Positions 36,513 through 49,839 of a DNA stretch of 64,000 nucleotides are shown here, piece after piece. Location of the stretch: positions 1,263,912 through 1,327,911 of the forward strand of contig NW_023998434.1 of the NCBI RefSeq assembly GCF_014805625.2. Reading direction: 5' to 3'. The notes beneath the pieces were generated by a model, which made no database searches, was not told the DNA's origin, and was given only the letters and a program-made list of their open reading frames with translations. Numbering within the stretch: the stretch's first letter is position 1; every line of letters starts with the position of its first letter. A program made the position numbers and the translations under genes. Source of the DNA: Glossina fuscipes. Taxonomy: Eukaryota > Arthropoda > Insecta > Diptera > Glossinidae.

Positions 36513-38847
36513 ACATTAGGTGCTTGAAAAAATCCTGATCGATTCTTCTCCAAGATTAAATTCCTTTGTTTGCGAGCGTTTGTCAAATTGTGACTTATTT
36601 GCTTGAATTTATTTAAATTTTACGCTTCGCTATCAATTATTCGCTTCAAATTTATTCCTTCCACCCTTGGCAAGCGTTATTCTGACTGCTTACTACAATG
36701 GATGATACGATGAAGGGCAAACGTTTGAGGCGCTATAGATATGCGTAATATACACTTTGCCTACAATAAACGTAAGTGGAGCCTTCATTTTGGGGAATCG
36801 GTATGATGTAGTAGCGAAAACGTCATCATAGAATGCTACCAGGAATAAGTGATAAAAATGTAACCGAAAAATGGTTGCAACCTGACAAAAGCAAGAAAAT
36901 CGTAGCTTTTTGTCCTATTGGCTCTGTTAATGGCAAAATGCATGAAGAAAAAATTAGCAGCACTGAACTGATATGTTCTAGCCTCTCCACTGTGTTAATT
37001 GGATATTATTCCTTCTGATGATTACCATTGCTCTTTGATCGATAACTTATCTGTGTAACGCTTCAAAATATCGATCCTTTCGCGAATAGCCTTAAAGGGC
37101 TAACTGTTCTTCCAGCACTGATTTGATATTTTGTCAAAATGATAGGAAAAATATACATTGCGCTAATGGTGGATAATACCTTCACAGGCGTACTGCTATG
37201 AAGGTTTGCGGCAGAGCACATTTCAACAATTATAACTATAAGATGCATTGAAGGTGTTACATCTTTTATACTCAGATAACAGATAATTTCTCATAATGAT
37301 AAGTAAACCTTCGCTTACAATAACACATTTTACAATATCATGTTGACAAATGTGCAAGCACTACGCAGAATCACATGATTAGATCTTAACAAACAGCCTT
37401 TAACTTGAGACTTAAGACTAGACTCTTACATTGGATGAACCGAGAAATCGAAATTGATGAATTTTAACTCTCGAGTTTAAAAAAAAAAAAGAATAGGCGG
37501 GAAGTGTTTGTTACTTGAAAGAAATTTTTGCTTTTAAATTTCGGCCTCCAAAACTACTGCGTGCTTTAAATGATCCTCTGCTGGGGATATGCACACTAAC
37601 GCCTTATCTCTTGATTCGTTACTCCGGTAATAACCTAACAGATAGAAGGTATTTATGTTCATTCAAATGCGTTTCCACACAAATAACAAGTTAGTTTAAG
37701 TCCTTTGAAACGACTGCCGAATGCAGGGTGAGAGTGACTTGGTAATCTCAATCTTTCTGGTAACAAATTGAAAGTTTACGATAAAGTATTTGTGATGAAG
37801 AATTCAGAGTTGATATTCGACTCGGTCTGTAGAATTATGCAAGTTATTATTCTACTACTTTTCCATCCAGTGGTTAAGTTTATCTTACTTAACTTATAAA
37901 AGATATTGAACTAAAACTTGATGCACAGTATTCTACAATGAGATGGCGAGCATTAAAGATTTATCTGAAGTTGGTTACAGACTAGTTTTTTTAGGTTGGT
38001 CGTGTAAATTCCAATACACAATTCATGTAAAAAGAGTTCCATTGTACATATATATATATCATTAAAAATTTGAAGTTTATGTAAAAACATTTTATTTAAA
38101 TTTATATCCAAATCTACTTAAATAGCTGCGAGCTCATGCATGCGTGTACTATTTGCGTAATGATTGCAAAAATGTGTATAGGTGTGCGATAGGCAATATG
38201 TATATAAACGAACGTAATTAAAAATATATTTGTATAGAGACAAACGGAAAGTTTATATATATATATATATATGCACACATACTCAAATACGTGCAGGTTG
38301 GCAAAAATTTCTGTAGTAACTTTGTTACCATGTTCGTTTCGCACTTTGAATGGATGCTTTACAAAATGTGCAAATAAGTAAAACTGAAATTTGTTCCAAA
38401 ATGAGTTGAAATTTGAATTATTTATTATAGAAAATTTGTTATTTGATATTTGACAATAGTTTTACTTTATTAAAAGGTAGTCATGTACGGATTATATTAC
38501 TATTGCAAAACATTCGAGACCACATCAAGCTTTCAAGTATGTGTTTTTCCTTTCTTTTTTTTTTTTAAAAAGTTACCAGAATCGTTACTATGGGAAATGG
38601 GCCCAAAATATTGTCTCGAATTTCTTCTGTGTGGTTTACAGTTTAACGACAAATTAACCTCAAAGATGACGTCATAAGATTCAAAGTGGGTAATTTGAGA
38701 CAAGAATATGCCAACGTTTAGTGTCGCATTTAAGCATATATGGTGGCGAAGAGCGAACTTATTAGCTCGCATCTAATTTATTAAATAATTAAGTATGAGA
38801 TTATTTTAAGTGTGCTCAGCCTTATGATATTAACAAAAGCAAACCGA

Positions 38848-38910
38848 CCGAAGTTATAGTCGAACACAGCCGATCGTTTCATACCCTATAGCCTTTCACC
38901 TCATACAACT
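38848..38910 (+). repeat. Family B head-like fragment
   Basis: 'gttatagtcgaacacagccgat' followed by 'ttcataccctatagcctt' matches the head and the first body motif of copy 2 ('atacccctatcccctatagcct'). Confidence 0.35.
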
Positions 38911-39380
38911 TTTCATTTAACTGCGTTACAGGTTATCGAGAAAACGAAAACTTGAAATGAAAACTTTTACAAACCTCAGCTTTTATTAGAACTGAGAATC
39001 CAAGCTTAACAAAGGTAACATATATATGTATACCAAATCACTTTAATCCGATTTTCATAAAAAAATTTAATAAACATTAGACCTTAGTAAGGTTTAAGAG
39101 TTCACTTTTTGTAAGAATGCTTGTATGAAGACGTTTTCATAAAATTATGCCGTCACCTAAATCCTTTTACCAAATTCATTTTTGAAAAATAAAATCTTTC
39201 ACCCGTTTTGGTTAGAAATTTATTAAAAACGAAAAATTTTTCCCATATGATAATTTTTTCAAAAAAAACTTTTTATTTGGGAAGTGATCATAAAAATATC
39301 TTTTTTCCTTACGTCAGAATCTAATATCATAAAATCATGCCGAATAGGAACATTTGGATGAGCGTCAATTAGGTTAAAGC

Positions 39381-39511
39381 AGAGGCAAGCAGACAGAGAG
39401 ACGAGCAAGATGGAAAGACGACTAGACAAAGAAACGAGCAAACGGAGAAATAAACAGATAGAGAGACGAACAGGCGAAGAGACAAATAGGCGTAGAGACG
39501 AAGACGCCAAG
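39381..39511 (+). repeat. 16-bp degenerate minisatellite (about 8 units)
   Basis: Successive units such as AGAAACGAGCAAACGG, AGAAATAAACAGATAG, AGAGACGAACAGGCGA, AGAGACAAATAGGCGT and AGAGACGAAGACGCCA keep a 16-base period, with slightly longer or shorter units at the left. The period is not a multiple of three, so the open frame on the minus strand is a by-product. It probably grew from the GACAGACGGAC core of a family A/C element. Confidence 0.6.
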
Positions 39512-40518
39512 AGATCTCTGCAGACGAACGAATGCACTTAAATCAATTCACAAAACGATTCTGAATCGATTAGTGCAATAAAAGTTGCGCTGCGTCTGTT
39601 TCAATCCCTTCTGAGCTTCTACTTCGACTATAAATAATGTAAGATGTAGGATATAATGACCGCTAACAGTGTAGGGTACAAAAATTATTGAAAAAATTTT
39701 GAAAATATGTAAGAGAGAAAAAAAAAAAAAACTTTTGCAATACATTGTACAGAAGCCTTAGACTTATATACAACGAAACTTCGGCTCTACGCAATAAATC
39801 GTGGCTTTGATAGAAAGAATGCACTCGATGCCAATTTTGTTTAGATAAAATCTTTTTATGATATCTATATGCTACAGTTGCAGACCAAGTAGGATCAAGC
39901 ACTTTCCCTTGTAGATGGAAAATTATTAGAATGTGGGAATATTCGCAAAATTTCCTTACGCAATTTCAAATTTTTCCATGTTTATCTTACGGTCATAGTA
40001 TGTTTTAAGAAAAAAAAAAAATTGATATTGAAGCAAAGATATTATTTTGTAATAAAAATTCTCCATGTTATGTTATTCTCTACTTTCTATCTGAATGCTC
40101 TTTGAAGTGTTTGGTCAGAACCGGCTAATTGGCATTAAAATTAATAAATTTTTCAATTTTCTTAGCACTATGAACCTTTTTAATGGCAAAATCTAATTAG
40201 TGTTGCATTTAAAAGCAAAAGCAGTCTCTTTTTGTTTTTGTTTTTGGTTTTTTTTTTTTCTTTTATTTTACTCAGGTATTCAAATGAGAAAGGATATTAA
40301 CGTTCAACTAGAATACGAACAGCACTGCTAACGTTGCGTTGAGATAATTTCAATTCATTCCTGTACGCTTGTTCTAAATATAATAAAAGCTTAAAAGAAC
40401 TCAATGCAAAAGACACAAGAAAATAGACTAACAAATGCAATCCAACGGAAAAAAGCAAAAAAAAAAAAAGAAGAACGAAAACAACTAAGAAAATGATATT
40501 CAGAGTTGGTCGAATTTG

Positions 40519-40858
40519 TTAGACTCCGTACTTTTTTTCTGACAAAAAACGAAAACTCAATACTGGGTCGACATGACCAATTTTTCGTTCTTTGCTAAGG
40601 TACTGTGCTGGATTATCCATAAAATAAAATGCGTTGATATTTTCATTGTACTTTTTGTTGTAGTTTATAAGTAGCATCTTCTTTCCAAGTACTGGGAACG
40701 GCCTTTCAGGGAGTTTCATAGCGGCTGTGATTGCGCTCGAAATTCGCGGGAATATTAAATATTTCAATGAATGTTTGCTTTAACTCATTTAGCCGACTAT
40801 CAGTGTCATTCTGTTCGCATGAATTACCCATGCTGTGGCTAAATTTGAAGCCAACATT
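40519..40858 (-). pseudogene. Coding-like relic in two overlapping frames (unidentified pseudogene)
   Basis: Minus strand: from the ATG at 40831 a frame runs 41 codons with protein-like composition (MGNSCEQNDTDSRLNELKQT, later FERNHSRYETP), meets a TGA at 40708-40706, and continues as KAVPSTWKEDATYKLQQ to a stop at 40645. A frame offset by one base is open from 40767 to 40519 and ends with INAFYFMDNPAQYLSKERK and GHVDPVLSFRFLSEKKYGV. The change of frame near the stop suggests a decayed coding sequence with a small indel. No domain is recognised. A local rise in GC supports an insertion or retrocopy. Chance cannot be excluded without a protein search. Confidence 0.3.
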
Positions 40859-41854
40859 TTAAATTTTACGTTTACTACGTACGCTGTACGTACGAGAACA
40901 AACGAACGGACAGATGTACCTAGACCGGTTCTAATATTGTTACTGTTCAACAATATGTATATATTCTAGGGCATCTTGATTTGCCTATTGGTGGCGTTAC
41001 AAATATTTTGACAAATCCCTCGTCCTTAAATGAATCTTGTTGCACCCATCGCTTACCTCTTTTGCCGGTTTGAAAAATGTATGTGCCTATTGAAAAGTGA
41101 CAAAAACGTGCTCCATCGAGTAACATATGGTAAAAGTCAGCTACAGTGTGTAGCATAAGGACAAGAATATTACGGTAAAAAAAAAATTCAATAGCCATAC
41201 AACTGAGCAAAGCTCTCGGACGCCTAGGTAGCCATTAGTATAAAATAACATATTATTTATATGGTCGCTACAATACATCTGTAAGCTAAGGCACTTAATG
41301 ATAATAACCTTAATAACCCTAAGCGATATATATTTATAATTTTTCAAAAGATTGTTCATCGTAGGTGGACTAATAAGCCGACTTTGACGGACGTTAATTT
41401 GACTTGGCCAAGCTAGGAACAGACAAGTTGACGCCGAACCCTGCGGATTTCATTTTGTGACTATTCAAGAGAAAAGCGAGACGAGCGGATATACAAACAG
41501 TTTTATTAAATTAAATTGCGCCTCTTATGCTAACCGTAAATATGTACAACCAAGTTGAATGCAGTCTTTAAAACGTATTGTTATGCGGTGCAGCCATTTT
41601 AATAGACTAATAAGTAAATAAAAGTTTGCGCAAACTTCAACGTATAAAAACCGTACCAAACTTTAGCCTGAATGGCTGAACGAATAATGCGAAGTTTCCC
41701 ACAACACGTCGTTTTTGTAACACGATTTCAATATAAAGCGAAGCGAAAATGGGGAGAAGTTTCCTATAAGATGCCTCCTTCCTATGCCTTTTTCTAACTT
41801 GAAGAACTCACTGTGTTTTACATATGGCTGGATATACTCAATGTATTATATTTT

Positions 41855-42275
41855 TTTACCCACTACTGTAAGAAGGTAGTATACTCATTTTGTGTTTTTC
41901 CATCATATTTGTATCACCCAAAAGTAAGCTTCCGAGACCCTATAAAGTATATATATTCTTGATCAACGTGAAATCCTGAGTGGAGTTAGATTATCCGTCT
42001 CTGTGGGCTCTCCTAGTCGCAAGAATGAAGATATCAACTTCAAATTTGATAACAGCTTTGGAAGTTCTTGCATGCAGGTTGGTATTGAAAATGGGTCAAA
42101 TTGGTTTGAGCAAAAGTGGAGCGTAAGCTGAACGCAATTCAGTTTTCTCGAATAATAATTTTTGTATTCTTGTTTGCCACGTTTGCTTTACGAGACACTT
42201 CACTTTCGCTGGGTCGCAAAATGGAATCAATCGGCCTTGTCCGCACAAAGTGACGAGCAATTAAATTTAACTTTT
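41855..42275 (+). mobile_element. Interspersed repeat family A, copy 2
   Basis: Opposite orientation to copy 1 and the best-preserved copy. It starts with a CCCACTACTGTAAGAAGGTAGTATACTC motif, then gaccctataaagtatatata and ttcttgatcaacgtgaaat, a degraded CCGTCTCTGTGGG core, 'atatcaacttcaaattt', 'attgaaaatgggtcaaattgg', 'aagctgaacgcaattcagtt', and ends near 'aatcggccttgtccgcacaaagt'. No coding capacity. Confidence 0.55.
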
Positions 42276-42439
42276 TTCACTTTTGTGAGGTTTAATAGTT
42301 AATTATCACAAGGGAAACAAAACATTTGATCGCTCCTTAAATGAAGACATATTATCTGAAAATCTGAAGAATACGGTAGATACTGAGATTAATTTTTTTT
42401 TAATAATAATAGCAGGGACATGGGTGAAGAGAAGAATGT

Positions 42440-42500
42440 GAAAAGCATAGTGGTGGATATGCGAGATTCGGCCCCCGCCGAATATAACTTTCTTCGTTGT
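42440..42500 (-). repeat. Family B head fragment with 7-bp-arm hairpin
   Basis: ATTCGGC-CCCC-GCCGAAT at 42466-42483 followed by 'ataactttctt' is the reversed head of family B. It lies just downstream of family A copy 2. No body sequence was recognised. Confidence 0.4.
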
Positions 42501-43760
42501 TATTATTATTCCTTATTCCACTCATAAGGGACTCTCCGAAAAACTAAGCAAACAATGAAGCTTTATTTCCTTTCATTTATTACTTATTTCTGAGATCGTA
42601 TACAATGCCACATGAATTCATTTAATTACTTATAACTTGGGTGGCATAACATGCGATATAATTTTATCTGATTTGTCTTAATTCTATGTTTCTTTAACGG
42701 GGTACGGACTTTAGGAGTTGAATGAATTCTGTGTTTCTCTTATAACGCTGTACGGATTGAACGCTTTTTGGAGGCTTGGCTGTCACATAGAGTATGATAA
42801 AAGTAAATCTACTAGTGGGTGCTCTGCAAGAAAAGTTTCCAATTGCGAGAAAATTCAAAAATCTCCTCAACCTTCGGACAAGAAATCAAAAGAAAAATTT
42901 AATTTATTTTTTCTTTTTCCTGACCAAAATTTTGAAGCCGTGATCATTACCATGACTTTAGGGGATAGCTAAACGGATCGACGGCCAAATGGATTTCGTT
43001 CCTTACTTACGATAAACGAAATTATAGTCTGCCCCTTTTGTAAAGCTCAAGTAAACGCGTTGCACGCTTTTCGCGCGTCCTTGAAGGTAACAACGTACTT
43101 AAAACACAGCACACACGCACAAGCCTAAATAATCTCAGCCTAATAAGGGACAGAGAATTACAAAACGAGTAGAAAAGATTGGAATGAACAAGGTACCAGA
43201 CAAGAGACCTTCAATTTTAATATTTTTTGGGAGTATTGACCATTGGCTTGGGACTTGACGCGACCATTGAGGGGAATTAATTAAAATCTCTATCGTTTTT
43301 TCAGATAAAATTTCACGATCGAGCGTACGATTTTAGTGAGCAGATAAACAAACAAGAGTATACGTTAATCAACAACGTATTTAAATTTAGAATAATTTCG
43401 ATGGAATACTACCATGCGGTCTTTAAACACATGATAAACTTAATAGAGTGTCCTTTTGCGGTACTTTTCGACGAATGGGAAAAGTAAAGAAAGAAATTTA
43501 ATTTTATATAAAATCAAACAGACGAACGCAATACTCATGCATTTCATTTGATTACAATTTTCTATGATTTCTTCTTCTTTGAAAGAAATCCGAAAGTAGC
43601 TGCAGTAGACCCTCTTCATTTTCAAATCCACAATTTCAATATGATATACAAGCTGGTTGACACTCAACCATCAGAATGTGCAACCGTTTACAGATGTGCA
43701 CTCATACATGCACGTATCCATCCAATATTGTAGTTGGTCCTTAAGAGTAACAATAGTGCA

Positions 43761-43782
43761 TTTTTTTTTTTTTTTTTTTTTT
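43761..43782. repeat. Poly-T tract (22 T)
   Basis: Uninterrupted T run. Confidence 0.95.
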
Positions 43783-43973
43783 CTCAAACAAAAATTTTCT
43801 CTTTAGTTTCTTTCACATCCAAAATTTCATAAGTGGATTTATTTGTGTGTAGGTGTAAGATATATACACGTAGGTGTAAAGCTGCAAGTGTTTGCATACA
43901 GACGCTTATATACTGGCAAGGCATGCATAGATTACTCTTTTTTTTCCTGGGTTGAGCATTGTAACCGCCATCA

Positions 43974-44023
43974 AAGTCATCCTCATCGTCATCGTCATCA
44001 TCATCATCATCACCATCATCATC
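43974..44023. repeat. (TCA/TCG)n trinucleotide tract
   Basis: Imperfect ATC-type repeat. On the minus strand it reads as an aspartate-rich frame (HDDSDDDGDDDDDDDDD followed by EDDFDGGYN) inside a 95-codon open frame (43784-44068). Outside the repeat the frame has no protein-like character. Confidence 0.7.
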
Positions 44024-45933
44024 AGAATCGTCGTGATTGTCATGAAAAACAAACGTCTTTATGCTCACCTCACATCATCTCCTTGTAAAAGTAAATGATG
44101 CATATTTGCCGCAATACATTTCCTGTCTTCTTCCTTTTCTGCTTTCTTTTTCATTTTTTTTTTTTTTTACTTTTTTTTTTTATTTTTATCATGAGAAAAA
44201 TACAATTACCACATAATATTTTCATGCCTTTAGGGCAAAAACAAGAAAAGACTAAAAAGAACAAAATTTAGTGTATTCCAAAAACTCACAAACGCATATA
44301 CACGCATACACAAAAGTACACAAAAATTTACAACTTTCTTATGGCATCATCACTTTTTCTTAAGCTTGAGAGAAAAAAAGAAGAAAAAATATATTATAAT
44401 AATAGTCTTGATATCAGTGTTTGCTTTAAAATATTTTTATTGCCTTAATACTATGGATATGCTGTACGTGAGTACATGCAATATATGCTCAATATTGAAT
44501 AACTAATGCAAATATAAATATACAGTAGTGTTAAAAAGTCAGTGCCTTTCACTTTCATTTTTCCGATTTTTGTGTTCTCGTCATTTACGAAAAGTAAACA
44601 ACAAGATGAATATCACAAAGTTCTTCGTATACCCTTTAGTGGGTCTTTTAGACGGAGATCCTATAAATGTAATAATAAATAGATAACTAAATAATAATAA
44701 TAACGTAATTATTTATTCAGTCATTTACATAAATCTTATTCGGCTAAGTTTGTCTCCCTATTGTTTGCTAAAATTACATGAGAATAATTTTAGAATGAGG
44801 AAAATTAGCTAATGTAACCAACTTCACTATCGAAAGGTAATCATTTGTCATCTTTTTTTCTTAAGCTGTGGTCTTAAAAAATCATTAAATTTTATTCCTC
44901 ACTTACTCGTTAGCCAAGTGCTCCGAATAAGTGAAATCTACTGCCGCGAAATCAGGATTCACTATGCACACTATTATCAGGAAAACAGGCATAAATTACG
45001 AGAAATTTATACATTCATACATTGTTTTTTTGTATTTAATATATTACTATATACAATCATGTTTGGTAAGTATGGGTAAAGCAGTAACGAAAATTCCCAA
45101 AAGCAAATGTATCTTCAAACACGTTAATTGATCAACATTTTTGACGACGTTGTTGTAACAACTGCATTCAAGGGACATAAGGACAACCCTCATTAACTTC
45201 AAGGCAAATACGTACTGCTGCGTTACCTTTTTGTGAAGGAAAAGCAAAGAAAGTGTTCGCAACTAAGTATTACGGCAAAGGGCGGAGAGTGTGAAAAAGG
45301 AGAATGAAAACAAGAGTTTAATGCCAAATGGGTTTAGGCCTGACAGCTGATGATGAAATGATGAATGACGAAAATTTCGAACAATCCTCACGTTTAGTAT
45401 TGATTTTCAAGGTGCTCATCAAATATCTCTCAATCTTATTTCTTCAAGGAATAGGATCTATTTAGTGATTGTAAAAAATTAATTGCTTGTAAAATATTTG
45501 AGTAAAAAATGTTGCTTCACTCACATCGCTTTTCTCTGATCAAAATTATCGGTCATCTTATTATTGTGTACAGCATTGTGCGTATGACACAATAAAATTT
45601 TCGCACTGCTCGGAGATTGTTCCAAATAATCTGCAGCCTAGTATTTTTTTATCGATTACGACCCGAAACTTATTTATACAAAGATTCGATGAGATCTAAC
45701 TTAATTGGTGTACGAGATGAGCGTAGCTCTTCCGATACTTTATCGAAATAGTAAAGAGAACTAACTGTTACGTAACAGAATTGATTTTTGTTTTTTTATA
45801 GGACAAGAAAATAACAAAATAATCTAAAGCTATATTCCGCGGGCATTATTAAGCAATCGAATCAAGAATTATATTATATATCCTATTGTATCCTATACAT
45901 AAGTATGTAAGTATGTTTCAACATTTCAAAGCA

Positions 45934-46290
45934 TTAGAATTGAAAGGTAATGGTAGATCTGTGAGCCGTTTTCAATCTAAATAAATAATATATTAATGGA
46001 AGCTTTCCGTTCGCTCCTATCTTTGCAATATCTTCGAGCAGCTGCGTTGATTTGTTGTTTTGGTAAATGGTTATATGGGAAGAACCTAGTTTTAAAGATC
46101 TGTAAAATCTACTTTTTAATAAGACACATGATTGGCTAAACTTAAATCCGAGCTTGTAAAAAGTATCAAGCGATTCAAATAGTTCGGCCTCTTCTCTTAA
46201 AAGACTAATGATGGCTTTACTAAAGCCTAGAGTCTTAAATATCCAGGTAGAAAAGCAAGCGGAATTCCTTAAATTTTTTACGATACCCAC
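45934..46290 (-). other. Long open frame of unknown status
   Basis: A 118-codon minus-strand frame with mixed composition (LLREEAELFESLDTFYKLGF, STQLLEDIAKIGANGKLP). No family recognised and no splice signals examined are compelling; it is listed because such a length is uncommon in DNA this AT-rich. Confidence 0.15.
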
Positions 46291-47761
46291 TTTTTCTATT
46301 TACCCCCTAAGTTGCCCAGTTGTATGCTAATTGAAGATGAGTGATGCGGTTCGCCTTCAGGGAATTCGATGACATTGATATACGCTCTTGAATATTAAAT
46401 TATTTCGTTTTGTTTTCTCGTATATTACTAGACGTCTCTCTTGCATTTATAACATTTTCCATTGCACGCATTCTTTTCACATACATTTATTGATTTCAAG
46501 GCTTCTGAATGAAAACGAAAATGTTCTTTAATTGAAAGCTTAGTTTGCTTTTAAATTTGAGAGAATAAAGGCTATTGCATACATACATCTATCAAGATAT
46601 CAAGAGCATCTCATGATTTCATCAAAGAAAAAATACTGTAGATGCAAGCATCTATAATAAAGATAAAAGCCAACTTTTATATAATATAAGAGACCTATTT
46701 TTTGTAACGGGAATTATTCAACCATTTTCGCATTTAAGTAAATTTTTGGGCTTTCGTAGAGAGAGCCCATATATTTGTCACTCTTCAATTTTAAAATTCT
46801 TACTTGTATGTATTTGAATACTTGAACCGATTAAAAATTTCCTTTTATCATGCACAGTCTCCTCCTACCTGTTTTGATTCCTTAAAACCTTTTATTTCTC
46901 TTACGATTTCTAAATTAAAGTTTCGCATAAAAATCTTCAAATAATTCAAGAAGAACTTCAGTCTTCTTAGCTGACACGTTTGACGTTGAATTTATTTAAG
47001 AAATTCATGACTAAATTAATCTTCAAAATTATCGATCGAACGTTTCTTCGAGCCACTGTATATTCATTCAACTTCGTTAAGGATATGCAAAGAATTCTGT
47101 GCAAAGGAAAAAGCCAAAGACAACAATTTCTATCATATTTCTGAATTTTAATATGGAATTATGTAAGCGTTGCTTGGGTTTGATTTTTTTTTTACCCAAA
47201 GATTTTTTCGCTGAGCAACGACATTTTCATGCATTTATCATCACAAATCATGTACATGGCTGTGTACACATGAATATCTATCGATATGTAAATGGCCGAA
47301 AAATGTAGATTAGGTTCTTATCTACTTTTTTTCGATGCTTCCTACCTCTCTCAATGCTCGCAATTCTCATTTGTTCAACTTCTGATTTCTCTACATTCCT
47401 TCCATCGTTTTTCTGTGTTTACGGTAATGTCAACTTAGCCGTTTTGACTAATGTTCCTTCCTATATGTAAACTACGGTTATTGTTAAATGAAAAGCCAGC
47501 AAGAAAACTGTACCCATGCCTTAAGGAGAACTAAGGATGCTCACAATTTCGAGGAATTTCTTAAACAAATAATAATAACTATGAGTATGGCAGCGAGTGC
47601 TTTACAACTTTTTGACGGCTTTTATTATGAGAATATTTATAGGCTTGATCCAATTTAAGGCGCGACTCATGATTTTATATATCAGCAACCTATCCGAACC
47701 CATCTCAATTGCAACAGTTTGTGAAACGAACTTGGAAGCCAATGGGCGCAGCTAAATCATT

Positions 47762-48142
47762 TTAAAGTCGCTGATTGAAAATATTTCTGTTTTGTTTTTG
47801 ATGTGTCTTTTTGTAATACATGTCCCCCATTACGATAAACGGCGCGAATATGCTCACTTTCCCTGTCTTTACACTAAATAAAAGCATCCGTATTCTTGTT
47901 CTTGAGTACTTTTTACGTAACCAGGTTTGTGCCCCAAGTTGGGTGTTAGTTTTACTGTAACGTTTACTGTGTATGTCCTTCCGGTCTGCATTTAGAGAAT
48001 AATTAGCCGCATTAAATCTTAGGGCAACTCGAAAGTGCCACTTTAGTAGGATTGGAGGCGTGTGAGACAAGCATATATGCCCTTGCTTTAAGTTATCTAA
48101 TTCGAGAGACGTGGAAGAGGGAGTTCTATGTTTTTGTCTCAC
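47762..48142 (-). other. Long open frame of unknown status
   Basis: A 126-codon frame on the minus strand, one of the longest in the window that is not low complexity. It includes HTPPILLKWHFRVALRFNAA and TQLGAQTWLRKKYSRTRIRM. No domain, signal peptide or splice context is recognised. The adjacent sequence (48150-48310) is GC-richer with 'gacggacggacgtaacc', so this may be part of an old transposon. Confidence 0.15.
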
Positions 48143-49839
48143 TGATACCCCTCAGATCGTTATAGGTAAAAGCTCAGCCCATACTTGCCCTATAACGAAC
48201 AGACGGACGGACGTAACCTAACCTACCGAACGGGTATCTCTTAAGCCCCTGGGCCTTTCTGTACGCGCCTTACTTATTGGTTCACTTCCGCCCATTATTT
48301 CTAAAGTAGACTCCGTCCATCTCTGTATTCATTCAAAGGTTGAGCATATTATTCATTCGGCTGAAATATCGGGAAAAGCCATTAGAAATTGAGAAGAGAG
48401 ATAGATAGTTACTTGACCGCAAAAAACAGTATTAACGGAGGACAAGCGATTGAAAATTGTGATGTATATTCTCTTTCCCGCCCAAAATATGCTATTAAAG
48501 GGCGATTGTTATTTGTACTCATACATGCGCACATTGATGGAGCTAATCCAACATAAACGATTAAAAAACTGATTAACTAGTTGGTTGTAACAGATAATGA
48601 TTCGAAATAGATATTAGCGATATATGAACAATTTCAATGGCTTTTCATCAATCGCTAGGAAGCCTGCAATTGAGAAAACTATAAATTTTATCTCAAAAGT
48701 TGTACTTTATATGAAATTGTGCCCATCGAAGATTATCTTCAAGACTTTTGTTATAAGTCACAAAAATGGTTCACATCTACTCTCAGCTAATGGATGTATA
48801 AAATAGAGGACAGACAGATTATTGACGTATCCATGTGATTTTTGTATAGTATTTATTCAACACACAAAATTTTATTCATCGTTTTACAAAGACAAAAGTA
48901 ATAAAGCTTCTTAGTTCCTGTGGCTGCTCACTAACCCTCGGTTATAAGAAATGTAAAAATTCTCGAAAATGTAAAGTTCACCAAACGAGTATGAAATAAT
49001 TGCGAGAAAGCGGGAAAATTTCCAAAATCTTTTTGCCAATAACTTGCCAGATAAGCCAGATAGATCATGTTAAACGAATTTATTTTTAATATTTAAATCT
49101 TTTATTTAAATAAATAGGAAAACCATTTTAGGGCTCCTTTAAAATCGTGAAAACGGGGTATCTCATCTAGGCCAATAGACGAAGTGTTGAATAAAATCGC
49201 CTTGCAATTTGGAGCGAGAGAGAGAGATGTACTTTTTAAAATGAATATAAATTTTCAACGCGTTGCGCGTAGTGATTTTTTTTCGCTTACATTAAAAGTT
49301 GACAACACTACTTATCCCTTTTTTTTGTTGTGATGTGCTTGTGTTTTTTTTTTTGGTGACAAATAATTGGATGTATTTGCATATCATTGTTCACTTAGTC
49401 GAATGTGTTAGAGAATAACTACATTTTTTTTTCTTTGATTCATTTTTTCTTTTCGCTCGAATTATGCATGTAATGCAATTTAATACTTAATTAAAGCACT
49501 TACAAGTTTTTAATTTATATGTTGATTACTTAAATTATATATAAACTATTAATAGAAATACTATTAAAAATATTATAATTATATCGGTGAAAAGGGGAAA
49601 AGCATGCGTGAATTTTCAACTTGTTAATATATATATTTTTTTATACTATATCATCTTATGACAAAAAATAACAATACAGTGTGGTTCAAACTCTGCACAT
49701 ATTTTTGGTATGTATTCAAGCAACACTAATTGTTTAAAAAAAAAATGGTAAAAATTTCAAGTGTAGTCAAAAAGCAAAAAAAAAAAAAAAAACAATTTAT
49801 TAAAGCTTATATCGCAACCGACGCTTACTGGTGTAAGGC

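Larger units (their letters stand above)
32950..38840. other. AT-rich non-coding DNA
   Basis: Microsatellites only. The 61-codon frame at 36833-37018 (GISDKNVTEKWLQPDKSKK) looks mildly protein-like without support. Confidence 0.5.
42510..45930. other. AT-rich non-coding DNA
   Basis: No gene seen besides the trinucleotide tract and homopolymers listed. Confidence 0.5.

Noticed and set aside
39259..39537. 92-codon Ser/Leu-rich minus-strand frame resembling a membrane protein
   Set aside because: It is the translation of the 16-bp minisatellite, whose period is not a multiple of three.
48208..48225. TAACCTAACCTA, resembling the insect TTAGG telomere repeat
   Set aside because: Only two units; flies lack TTAGG telomeres, and a similar GGTTAAGCTAGG at 52.46 kb shows such motifs occur by chance.
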